Shown: positions 1 through 7,065 of the stretch, piece by piece | Layout: each line of letters begins with the position of its first letter | Numbering within the stretch: the stretch's first letter is position 1 | Source: Bacteroidia bacterium | Lineage (GTDB): Bacteria > Bacteroidota > Bacteroidia > B-17B0 > Aurantibacillaceae | Assembly (NCBI GenBank): GCA_014379485.1 | Contig: JACMLS010000523.1 | Span: 1 to 8,999 of the forward strand | Reading direction: 5' to 3' | DNA length: 8,999 nucleotides | Made by a program: the position numbers and the translations under genes | Notes under the pieces: generated by a model | Database searches by the model: none | What the model was told of the DNA's origin: nothing | Seen by the model: the letters and a program-made list of their open reading frames with translations, nothing else

Positions 1-1
1 G

Positions 2-859
2 CTGTTTCTTGGGGCAGGAAGTGTAATCCATGCGATGGGTGGCGAACAGGATATCCGCAAGATGGGTGGATTGAGGAAGAAAATGCCCGTCACTTATTTC
101 ACATTCCTGGCAGCCACACTGGCAATAAGCGGAATTCCTCCGTTCTCAGGCTTCTTTTCTAAAGATGAAATTCTTGCGTATGTGTACGAAAAGAGTCCGC
201 TAATGTGGTTCCTTGCATGTATAGCAAGTGCATTCACCGCGTTTTATATGTTCAGAATGTTGTTTCTTACTTTTTGGGGAGAGTTCAGAGGCACACATCA
301 TCAGCAAGAACATTTACATGAGTCGCCAAAATCAATGACTTTGCCTTTGGTAATACTTTGTGTTTTAACTGTTGTGGGAGGTTTTGTTGGTTTGCCCGAA
401 GTTGTTGGTGGCCATCACTGGTTAGATGCCTGGTTAAAACCCGTTATGCTCAGAAGCGTTGCTACATTGCCAGAGCACTCAAAAGAAATTGCATTGATCG
501 TTACTGCTGTTATTGTTGCTGCAGGAACAATTTACATTACCTGGTTAATGTTTGTAAAATACAAAGTGCGTCCCGTAGAAAAAGAAGAACAACTTCGCCC
601 CTGGCAGCGTTTAATTTTTAATAAATACAAAGTAGACGAATTGTACGAATCTGTTTTCAGAAAACCGCTTGATGCAATTTCAAAAGGCATGGAGTGGATT
701 GATAAGAAAATTTTAGATGAGGTAGTAAACGGAGTTGGCACAAGTGTAAACTGGGTAAGCGGAGTTGTAAAATTAGTACAAACCGGAAACATAGGCTTTT
801 ACATTTTTGCGATGGTAATGGGAATTATTTTAATAATATTTTTCGGAACAATAAAATAG
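2..859 (+). CDS. nuoL: NADH-quinone oxidoreductase subunit L, C-terminal part (5' truncated by window edge)
   Basis: NuoL (ND5 homologue) is the distal antiporter-like proton-pumping subunit of respiratory complex I, in the cytoplasmic membrane. The frame is open from base 2 and gives 285 residues before TAG; full NuoL proteins are usually above 600 residues, so more than half lies upstream. The fragment opens inside the conserved HAMGGEQDIRKMGGLRKKMP region. It contains the PPFSGFFSKDEIL motif (fragment residues about 46-58), whose Lys54 matches the channel lysine of this family. It also has the NKYKVDELYE signature (about 207-216), followed by the long amphipathic C-terminal helix region and a final hydrophobic segment at about 263-281. 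The ATG at 35 is internal and not the real start. It is followed by nuoM after 45 bases on the same strand, as expected at the end of a nuo operon. Identity is very secure. Confidence 0.97.
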   Translation: MFLGAGSVIHAMGGEQDIRKMGGLRKKMPVTYFTFLAATLAISGIPPFSGFFSKDEILAYVYEKSPLMWFLACIASAFTAFYMFRMLFLTFWGEFRGTHHQQEHLHESPKSMTLPLVILCVLTVVGGFVGLPEVVGGHHWLDAWLKPVMLRSVATLPEHSKEIALIVTAVIVAAGTIYITWLMFVKYKVRPVEKEEQLRPWQRLIFNKYKVDELYESVFRKPLDAISKGMEWIDKKILDEVVNGVGTSVNWVSGVVKLVQTGNIGFYIFAMVMGIILIIFFGTIK

Positions 860-872
860 CGAAACAACAACA

Positions 873-899
873 AACGAATTAACGAGTAACGACGAACGA
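873..899 (+). repeat. Four AACGA units between nuoL and nuoM
   Basis: AACGA occurs at 873, 881, 888 and 895, a period of 8, 7 and 7 bases, ending six bases before the nuoM ATG. It fills most of the 45-base spacer. No Shine-Dalgarno sequence is visible there. It may be a degenerate tandem repeat or simply a purine-rich, unstructured leader that favours initiation. The function is unknown. Confidence 0.45.
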
Positions 900-904
900 T
901 TTTT

Positions 905-2377
905 ATGCTCATAGGTACATTAATAATTTTACCACTGATTGCTGCCATTCTTGTCTGGATGATGAAGGGGCAAATGGCACGCACTGCAGCTTTAGGTTTT
1001 TCTATTGTTGAGTTCGCGCTTTCTGTGGTTACATTATTTCAGCTTAAGCACAGCCCCTCTGACCCCAGAAAATTCCTTTCGCTTGATTGTACATGGATTG
1101 AATCTATTGGCGTAAAATTTTCTGTGGGTGTAGATGGAATAAGTATGTTGCTTGTTTTACTCACCACATTTTTAGTTCCGCTCATCATTCTTTCTTCTTA
1201 TAAAAACACTTACGAAAAACCAAATGCGTTTTACGGATTAATGATGTTAATGCAAATGGCACTCGTTGGTGTTTTTGCAGCGCGCGACGGATTTTTGTTT
1301 TACATTTTCTGGGAGCTTGCCTTAATTCCTATTTATTTTATTTGTTTGATCTGGGGCGGAGAGAACCGTGGAAAAATTACTTTCAAATTTTTTATCTACA
1401 CATTGCTTGGCTCTCTGTTCATGCTCGTTGCGCTGATCTTCCTTTACCAGAATACCGGAATTGACGGAACAGGTAAATCGTGGGCACTTGAAGAGATTTA
1501 TAAAGCCGGAAGAAGTTTATCAATGGAACATCAAACTTATGTTTTCTGGTTTATCTTTTTGGCCTTCGCAATCAAAATGCCTGTTTTTCCTTTTCACTCA
1601 TGGCAGCCTGATACGTATGTAAATGCTCCAACGCAAGGAACCATGTTGCTCTCTGGTATAATGCTTAAGATGGGAACTTTTGGTATGATCCGCTGGCTGC
1701 TTCCTGTTGTGCCCGGTGCTTGCGAAAAATATGCGCCAATAGCAATAGGCTTATCTGTTGTCGGAATTCTTTACGCATCCTGCATCGCTATTGTACAAAA
1801 AGATTACAAACGATTAATTGCTTACTCTTCTATTGCACACGTTGGTTTAATTGCAGCCGGAATTCTTTCTTTTAATCAGCAAGGAATTCAGGGAGCGGTT
1901 ATTCAAATGCTCAGTCACGGTGTAAACGTTGTTGGCTTATTTTTAATTGCAGATATTTTATTCCGTCACCTCGGCACAAGAACAATTTCTGAATTAGGAG
2001 GAATTAGAAATGTCAATCCAACGTTTTCTGTTTTATTTTTAATTGTCTTGTTAGGATCTGTGGCACTACCGCTTACAAATGGTTTTGTTGGAGAATTTTT
2101 ATTGCTGGCCGGAGTTTTTTCTTTCAGCAAAGTCATTGCTGGTATAGCAGGCTTAACCGTAATACTTGGCGCAGTATACATGTTGCGTTCATACCAGGGT
2201 ATTATGCTGGGTGAAGCAAATGAACTAACAAAAAAATTCGGAGAGATCGCAAAAACAGATAAAGCAGTGCTGGTAATTGTTTGTATAGTTATAGTTGCTT
2301 TTGGTGTTTATCCAAAACCACTGAACGATCTTGCAGAACCCGCAGTAAAATTATTGCTCGACTCAATAAAAAAATAA
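905..2377 (+). CDS. nuoM: NADH-quinone oxidoreductase subunit M
   Basis: NuoM (ND4 homologue) is the middle antiporter-like subunit of complex I and pumps protons across the cytoplasmic membrane. The 490-residue product is the normal length and is hydrophobic throughout. Key channel residues are visible: Glu137 in FWELALIPIY, Lys224 in FAIKMPVFPFHSW, and Lys255 in SGIMLKMG. The YSSIAHVGLI motif lies at about 308-316, the LSHG motif at 336-339, and Glu397 in TNGFVGEFLLL. The ATG at 905 gives a typical hydrophobic first helix, and the spacer upstream has no better start. The gene sits 45 bases after nuoL and 48 bases before nuoN, consistent with one transcript. Nothing is missing or unusual in the protein. 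Confidence 0.98.
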   Translation: MLIGTLIILPLIAAILVWMMKGQMARTAALGFSIVEFALSVVTLFQLKHSPSDPRKFLSLDCTWIESIGVKFSVGVDGISMLLVLLTTFLVPLIILSSYKNTYEKPNAFYGLMMLMQMALVGVFAARDGFLFYIFWELALIPIYFICLIWGGENRGKITFKFFIYTLLGSLFMLVALIFLYQNTGIDGTGKSWALEEIYKAGRSLSMEHQTYVFWFIFLAFAIKMPVFPFHSWQPDTYVNAPTQGTMLLSGIMLKMGTFGMIRWLLPVVPGACEKYAPIAIGLSVVGILYASCIAIVQKDYKRLIAYSSIAHVGLIAAGILSFNQQGIQGAVIQMLSHGVNVVGLFLIADILFRHLGTRTISELGGIRNVNPTFSVLFLIVLLGSVALPLTNGFVGEFLLLAGVFSFSKVIAGIAGLTVILGAVYMLRSYQGIMLGEANELTKKFGEIAKTDKAVLVIVCIVIVAFGVYPKPLNDLAEPAVKLLLDSIKK

Positions 2378-2384
2378 AAGTAAT

Positions 2385-2413
2385 CGTCATATCTCGACGG
2401 CGCTCGATATGAC
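2385..2413. repeat. Palindromic element in the nuoM-nuoN spacer
   Basis: GTCATATC at 2386-2393 is the exact reverse complement of GATATGAC at 2406-2413. Allowing a 2-base bulge, the stem extends inward through CGA/TCG around a CGGCGC loop. It is much more GC-rich in its core than the flanks and resembles the short dispersed palindromes (REP-like, GTCAT...ATGAC ends with a TCGACGG-type core) found between genes in many Bacteroidota. On the + strand it is followed by a run of A, not T, so it is not a rho-independent terminator for nuoM. An mRNA hairpin here could affect stability or nuoN translation. The dispersed nature is inferred, since only one copy lies in the window. Confidence 0.6.
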
Positions 2414-2425
2414 AAAAAAAATTAT

Positions 2426-3820
2426 ATGATCGCATTGTTTACTATAGCAGGATTGGGAATTTTAGCATTGCTTGCTGAGATTTTTAAATTCCGCAAACTT
2501 TTATCTTTCGCAGTTCCGATGGGTGTTCTTGCAGCTTATTGTCTTAATTTTTATGAATGGAATCATCCGATAAGAATTGAGCAATTTGCAAACATGCTGC
2601 AGTTTGGTAAATTGGAACTTGCTTTTAGCGGAGTACTTCTGGCAACTGCTTTTTTCTGGTTCATTTTTGCAAACGATTATTTTGAAAATGAAAGTTCTTC
2701 TGCAGATCATTTTGCCTTAGTGTGTTTTGCACTCACAGGCGCTATCATGTTAGTTTCTTATACCAACATGACCATGTTATTTTTAGGTGTAGAAATTCTT
2801 TCCATTCCACTTTATGTAATGGCCGCCTCGCGCAAGTCAGATATTTCGAGCAACGAGGCAGGATTCAAATATTTTTTAATGGGTGCATTTGCAAGCGGAT
2901 TTTTACTTTTTGGTATTGCACTTGTTTACGGTGCAACCGGAAGTTTTGATCTTGCAACCATTGCAGACAGCGTAAGAATTATGTACGCGGCAAATGCAGT
3001 TCCCGGATTTTTATACGTTGGTGTGTTAATGATGCTTATTGCAATGTGCTTTAAAGTTGCAGCCGCACCGTTTCATTTCTGGAGTCCCGATGTATATCAA
3101 GGTTCGCCAACAGTGGTTACTGCTTTTATGTCAACCATTGTTAAGACTGCGGGTTTTGTTGCATTCATGCGTTTGTTTAACGGTTGTTTCTTTTCGGTTT
3201 CAGATAAATGGACTTTGATACTCGCAGTAATTTCTGCTGCATCACTTGTAATTTCAAACATCACAGCAGCTTCTCAATCCAACGTAAAAAGAATGCTGGC
3301 TTATTCAAGCATTTCTCATGCGGGCTTTATGTTAATGGCAATCATTGCAAATTCTCAAACATCTACACCTGCAATTTTATATTATTCGTTGGCCTATTCA
3401 ATCAGTTCTATTGGAGGATTTACAATTCTCTACAATCTCACAAAAGGAAAAGAAGGTCAGGAAACTTTTGATCTCTTTAATGGGCTCGGAAAAAGAAATC
3501 CAATGATCGCCGCCTGCATGGTGGTCATTCTTTTATCGCTTGCAGGCATTCCGGTAACATCTGGTTTCTTTGCAAAGTATTATGTGCTGGCAGGTTTAAT
3601 GGGTAAAGGATTCGGATGGCTTATTGTTTTAGCGATAGTAATGTCTGCGGTGGGTGTTTATTATTACTTCAAAATAATAATAGCCATGTACTTTAAAAAA
3701 CCTGATATTGAAACGCCGGTTGCATTTGAAAGCTCACACGCCGCACTCATTGGCATTACAACTGCGTTTACTATATTGCTCGGGTTTGTTCCGCAATATA
3801 TTATAGGAATGCTGAGTTAA
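2426..3820 (+). CDS. nuoN: NADH-quinone oxidoreductase subunit N
   Basis: NuoN (ND2 homologue) is the antiporter-like subunit of complex I closest to the peripheral-arm interface. The 464-residue length is normal for the family. Visible conserved residues are Glu123 in GVEILSIPLY, Lys210 before AAAPFHFWSPDVYQG, Lys240 in STIVKTAGF, Lys289 in NVKRMLAYSSISHAGF, and Lys384 in SGFFAKYYVL, which corresponds to the essential C-terminal channel lysine. The ATG at 2426 begins a hydrophobic helix directly. The only nearby upstream ATG (2409) is in another frame and stops after six codons in an ATGA overlap with this start. No Shine-Dalgarno sequence is seen. It is the last nuo gene. The next gene is an unrelated exported protein 95 bases on, and no clear hairpin terminator separates them. 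Confidence 0.97.
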   Translation: MIALFTIAGLGILALLAEIFKFRKLLSFAVPMGVLAAYCLNFYEWNHPIRIEQFANMLQFGKLELAFSGVLLATAFFWFIFANDYFENESSSADHFALVCFALTGAIMLVSYTNMTMLFLGVEILSIPLYVMAASRKSDISSNEAGFKYFLMGAFASGFLLFGIALVYGATGSFDLATIADSVRIMYAANAVPGFLYVGVLMMLIAMCFKVAAAPFHFWSPDVYQGSPTVVTAFMSTIVKTAGFVAFMRLFNGCFFSVSDKWTLILAVISAASLVISNITAASQSNVKRMLAYSSISHAGFMLMAIIANSQTSTPAILYYSLAYSISSIGGFTILYNLTKGKEGQETFDLFNGLGKRNPMIAACMVVILLSLAGIPVTSGFFAKYYVLAGLMGKGFGWLIVLAIVMSAVGVYYYFKIIIAMYFKKPDIETPVAFESSHAALIGITTAFTILLGFVPQYIIGMLS

Positions 3821-3915
3821 ATTTCTCTTTTATTTTTCTGTTTTCTTACTTTCTTTCTCCTTATCAAATCAGAAATCGTATTTTTACTGTGCAACAGAAA
3901 ATTAAAATTCCGCTT
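3821..3915 (+). promoter_or_regulatory. Spacer between nuoN and the CAP-protein gene, with weak promoter candidate
   Basis: The first 42 bases (3821-3862) are almost entirely pyrimidine. I find no convincing terminator stem. TATTTTTA at 3879-3886 matches seven of eight positions of the Bacteroidota -7 element TAnnTTTG, but no TTG is found at the expected -33 distance. If used, transcription would begin near 3893 and give a leader of roughly 20-25 bases before the ATG at 3916. It would also exclude the GTG at 3889 as start. This is a weak match; read-through from nuo is equally possible. Confidence 0.25.
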
Positions 3916-5469
3916 ATGAAAAGTATTTTAAACCCAAAAATTTATTTTTTATTCGTATTTGTATTTTTTTGCGCTTCAACATCTTCCGCACAAAAGAAAG
4001 CCGGTGCTGTTGTGCAAAACAACATGCACTCTGACGAGGAAACAAAACTCCTTGCACTTATAAATGAAATGCGTAACGATCCGAAAACTTTTGCATCGAA
4101 CAATAAAAATTATCTGGAAAAAAATTATCCTGAATTTTATCTTAGGTTAACTGCTTCTTCAAAACTAGAACCTTTAACAGAAGAGTGCAGTTTTGTAAAT
4201 GTTGCGCGTGGCGTGTTGACCAAAACAAAATTTGCGCCTTGTAATTTACCGGGGGGCCACACACTTGCCCCGCTGCTTACAGATGAAAGTAAAGGAGATT
4301 TTTCTTCTTATTCAGACCTTCAGCTTATGTGTGCAGTGAATTTTAATTTATTGGAATCCGACCCTAATTACATTGGTATTTGTCTTGTAAGAAATAAAGG
4401 CATTGTAATTACATTAGGAAATTACCAGGGAGAAGAGCACACCTATCATGCAGAAATTAAAGCGTACAAAGCAGAGCTTGCAAAAAAGAATATTTATTTG
4501 TTTCAGCACATGGAGCCGGCTATTGAGCGCAATCTTGTATTGATGATAAACGGAGAACGCCAAAAAAATTCTCTGCCTGCACTTAAACACATTCGTCTTT
4601 CGTCAAGCAGTGCAGCGGCCGGAAAACATAATTCGCTTTACTATAATGAGCCTTCTTTCGCTTTAAAAGTTTCTGATACCGCCGGGGCCCTCACTTCAAA
4701 ATCAGCAAAATTTGCAAGCGAACATTCTGATTTTATTTTTAAAGGTCATTACAAAAAACTCACTATAATGGAACATATTGTTGATACGGTAAGCCTTGCA
4801 AAAGAATTGTTCGATCTCTTCATGGCTTCAGAAAAAAAATCGAAACTTTTATTGATGGATAAGCAAACTGAAATTGGTTTGAACGTAAATTCAAGCGGAA
4901 GCAATTTTTGTTTATTTGCTACTGTAGCATTTTCAAAAATTCCGGAGGTGAGTGCGCTTACCAATAAAATTCCGGTAGGAGATGTGGAGCCAGAAGGTAC
5001 TTTTACTTACAAGGTAAATATGGAAATACTGCGGCTTATAAATGAGTTAAGACAATCAATAGGTGTAAAGACCATTGTAAATTATAATGTAACAGAATGC
5101 GCGGCTTTGTTTCATTCTAAATACATGGCAAGGACCGGGCATTTCTCTCACGTAGAAACAACGCCCGGCTACGAAGAGTTTTACCACAGGATAGAAAAGT
5201 TTATGGGAACAGATATTAGTGGCGTTAACACAAGAAACCTTAACGGGCATTTGTCTGAGAACATTGCCTGGTTCAGCGAGCATTATTTTACCGGAAAAAC
5301 ATATAAAGAAATTGCTTTTCTTGTATTTGATGCCTGGAAGCATTCTAAAGGCCATTATTATGGGATGACGAATGACCAGATAGATTACGGTTCTATTGGC
5401 ACAGTATTGATTGCAGGTGGAACAGGTGGTTATTTTACTTTTAACGGAATGAAAAATAAACTGAAGTAA
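3916..5469 (+). CDS. Exported protein with three tandem CAP/SCP-like modules (paralogue 1)
   Basis: The frame is open from a GTG at 3889, but I place the start at the ATG at 3916. From there the product (517 residues) begins with a clean signal peptide: Lys-containing N-terminus, hydrophobic core, SSA then Gln, cleavage near 25/26. This matches the next gene's start. Three similar modules follow. Module A is at about 37-170 (LINEMRNDP, then GGH and an IGICLV strand). Module B is at about 199-340 (LMINGER, ASEKKS, IGLNVNSSGSNFCLFATVAF). Module C is at about 366-511. C has the CAP signature: LINELR, His409/His412 in GHFSH, SENIAWF with Glu448, and WKHSKGH with His480. Bacterial CAP domains are mostly of unknown function; some bind lipids or act on the envelope. 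Four Cys in module A and one in B are shared with the next gene, suggesting disulfides in the periplasm or outside. No type IX C-terminal sorting domain is seen. It is probably cotranscribed with the next gene. Confidence 0.8.
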   Translation: MKSILNPKIYFLFVFVFFCASTSSAQKKAGAVVQNNMHSDEETKLLALINEMRNDPKTFASNNKNYLEKNYPEFYLRLTASSKLEPLTEECSFVNVARGVLTKTKFAPCNLPGGHTLAPLLTDESKGDFSSYSDLQLMCAVNFNLLESDPNYIGICLVRNKGIVITLGNYQGEEHTYHAEIKAYKAELAKKNIYLFQHMEPAIERNLVLMINGERQKNSLPALKHIRLSSSSAAAGKHNSLYYNEPSFALKVSDTAGALTSKSAKFASEHSDFIFKGHYKKLTIMEHIVDTVSLAKELFDLFMASEKKSKLLLMDKQTEIGLNVNSSGSNFCLFATVAFSKIPEVSALTNKIPVGDVEPEGTFTYKVNMEILRLINELRQSIGVKTIVNYNVTECAALFHSKYMARTGHFSHVETTPGYEEFYHRIEKFMGTDISGVNTRNLNGHLSENIAWFSEHYFTGKTYKEIAFLVFDAWKHSKGHYYGMTNDQIDYGSIGTVLIAGGTGGYFTFNGMKNKLK

Positions 5470-5485
5470 AATTTAAATTTGACTT

Positions 5486-7030
5486 ATGAAAAAAACAATT
5501 TTCTCAAAGAACAATTTTCTTTTTTTAATTGCGCTTACTTTATTTTCTGTACAGCAATCTCTTGCGCAAAAGAAGACGCCGGTTAAAAAGCAAACAGTTG
5601 TTGCTCCTGCCAACACAATGCATTCTGCCGAAGAAGCAAAACTTTTTGCCCTGATAAATGAAATACGAAACGACCCTCAGAGTTTTGCATCTAACAATAA
5701 AAGTTTTATCGAAAAAAATTATCCTGAATTCTATTTGAGGCTAACAAGTTCTTCAAAGCTAGAGCCTTTAACAGAGGAGTGTAATTTTGCAAACGTTGCA
5801 CGCGCTGTCTTAAGTAAAACAAAATATTCGCCTTGTCATTTACACGGTGGCCACACAATGGCCCCCTTGCTTACAGATGAAAGTAAAGGAGATTTTTCTG
5901 CTTACTCAGACCTTCAGTTAGTTTGTGCAGTAAATTTTAATTTGCTGGAACCGGACCCTAATTACATTGGTATTTGCCTTGTAAAAAACAAAGGCATTGT
6001 AATTACAGTGGGAAATTATGAAGGAGAAGAACATACCTATCACGCAGAAATAAAAGAGTATAAAGCGGCCCTCGCTAAAAAAAATATTTATTTGTTTCAG
6101 CACATGGAACCTGCTATTGACAGGCAGCTTGTTTTGCTTATTAATGATGAGAGAAAAAAAAGAGGATTGTCAACTCTAAAACGTGTTGCCGGCTCAAAGG
6201 CAAATACCACAGCGGGTATGTACAATTCACTTTACTATAATGAGTCTTTGTATGGTTTAAGGGCAAATGATACAGCCGGAGCGCTGAAATCTAAATCAGG
6301 AAAATTTGCGCAAGAGCATTCTAAATATAATTTTAAAGGCTTTTATAAAAAACTTACTGTACTTGAGCATATTGTAGACACAGTTACACTGGCAAAAGAA
6401 TTGTATGGTTTGTTTCTTGCATCAGAAAAAAATTCTGCATTTCTTTTTGATGCGAAACAAAAAACGATTGGGCTTAATGTAAACTCAAGTGGAAGTAATT
6501 TTTGTTTGTTTGCCACCATAGCTTTTAATAAAGATGCAGAATCGGTTACCACAGAAGAAATGCCAAAACCCCTGGGGCAGGTAGAAGTTGTGGGAAGCGA
6601 TATGTATAAAATAAATAAAGAAGTATTGCGCTTGGTAAATGAGCTGAGAGCGTCTAAAGGATTAAAGCCAATTACAGATCATCCGGTAACAGAAAGCGCT
6701 GCCTTTTATCATAATATACACATGTCAAAAACCGGCAGCTTCTCTCACAGCGAAAGCAATCCGGGTTATGAAACTGTAGGTAAAAGAGTAAATAAATTTA
6801 TAGGAGAAGAAAAATGGTGGACCGTGGTAGAAAACATTTCCTGGTTCAGCGATGGATATTTTGGCAATAAAAGCGTTAAAGAAATTGCATTCATCGTGTA
6901 CACAGAGTGGAAAGAATCTCCGGGCCACTATGCAAATTTTATAAACCCAAATACCAATTACGCTTCGTGTGCAGGAGTGCTGAGCGGGCGCGGTGCGTAT
7001 TTTACTTATGTGGGTATGCAGAAGGATTAA
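5486..7030 (+). CDS. Exported protein with three tandem CAP/SCP-like modules (paralogue 2)
   Basis: A 514-residue paralogue of the preceding gene, starting 16 bases after its stop, so the two probably share a transcript. The signal peptide covers 1-27 (QQSLA then Gln). It is followed by a short Lys/Thr/Val-rich linker and modules A (about 45-178), B (about 208-349) and C (about 376-511). Module C again carries the CAP signature: LVNELR, VENISWF with Glu449, and WKESPGHY with His481. However, the first His of the GHFSH motif is replaced by Ser (GSFSH, His421 kept). Cys100, Cys117, Cys147 and Cys164 of module A and Cys340 of module B are conserved with paralogue 1. Cys495 in module C is unique to this copy, and Cys395 of paralogue 1 (its own numbering) is Ser404 here. 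The protein ends just after the last CAP strand, with no sorting domain or anchor. Ligand and role are unknown. Confidence 0.8.
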   Translation: MKKTIFSKNNFLFLIALTLFSVQQSLAQKKTPVKKQTVVAPANTMHSAEEAKLFALINEIRNDPQSFASNNKSFIEKNYPEFYLRLTSSSKLEPLTEECNFANVARAVLSKTKYSPCHLHGGHTMAPLLTDESKGDFSAYSDLQLVCAVNFNLLEPDPNYIGICLVKNKGIVITVGNYEGEEHTYHAEIKEYKAALAKKNIYLFQHMEPAIDRQLVLLINDERKKRGLSTLKRVAGSKANTTAGMYNSLYYNESLYGLRANDTAGALKSKSGKFAQEHSKYNFKGFYKKLTVLEHIVDTVTLAKELYGLFLASEKNSAFLFDAKQKTIGLNVNSSGSNFCLFATIAFNKDAESVTTEEMPKPLGQVEVVGSDMYKINKEVLRLVNELRASKGLKPITDHPVTESAAFYHNIHMSKTGSFSHSESNPGYETVGKRVNKFIGEEKWWTVVENISWFSDGYFGNKSVKEIAFIVYTEWKESPGHYANFINPNTNYASCAGVLSGRGAYFTYVGMQKD

Positions 7031-7065
7031 ATAATAGCATTACCTAATAAACACTTTTACAATTC

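Larger units (their letters stand above)
3916..7030 (+). repeat. Tandem gene duplication (two triple-CAP genes)
   Basis: The two genes at 3916-5469 and 5486-7030 align over their whole length. Exact nucleotide matches include 32 bases (4274-4305 against 5868-5899). Hand-counted protein identity is about 84% over the first module and linker, about 64% over the second module, and about 53% or less over the third. A direct duplication followed by unequal divergence explains this, or 5'-biased gene conversion. Confidence 0.9.

Noticed and set aside
532..792. Opposite-strand open frame within nuoL
   Set aside because: It lies wholly antisense to a strongly conserved gene and has no recognisable features; a shadow of nuoL.
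35..859. The ATG at 35 as the start of a complete 274-residue protein
   Set aside because: The same frame continues upstream to base 2 with conserved NuoL residues, so it is an internal Met of a truncated nuoL.
2385..2413. Terminator after nuoM
   Set aside because: It is followed by A residues on the + strand and sits within a conserved operon, so a palindromic repeat is the better reading.
2722..2949. Cys/His/Phe-rich frame inside nuoN
   Set aside because: The composition is the usual out-of-frame reading of a membrane protein gene, and nuoN is secure here.
5056..5355. 99-residue opposite-strand frame inside the first CAP gene
   Set aside because: It overlaps the conserved CAP module on the other strand, its composition is not protein-like, and there is no start context.
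3916..7030. Toxin or defence system made of two adjacent paralogues
   Set aside because: No immunity-like gene, nuclease, NTPase or mobile-element marker is nearby. Both products have plain signal peptides and CAP motifs, so there is no support for a defence role.
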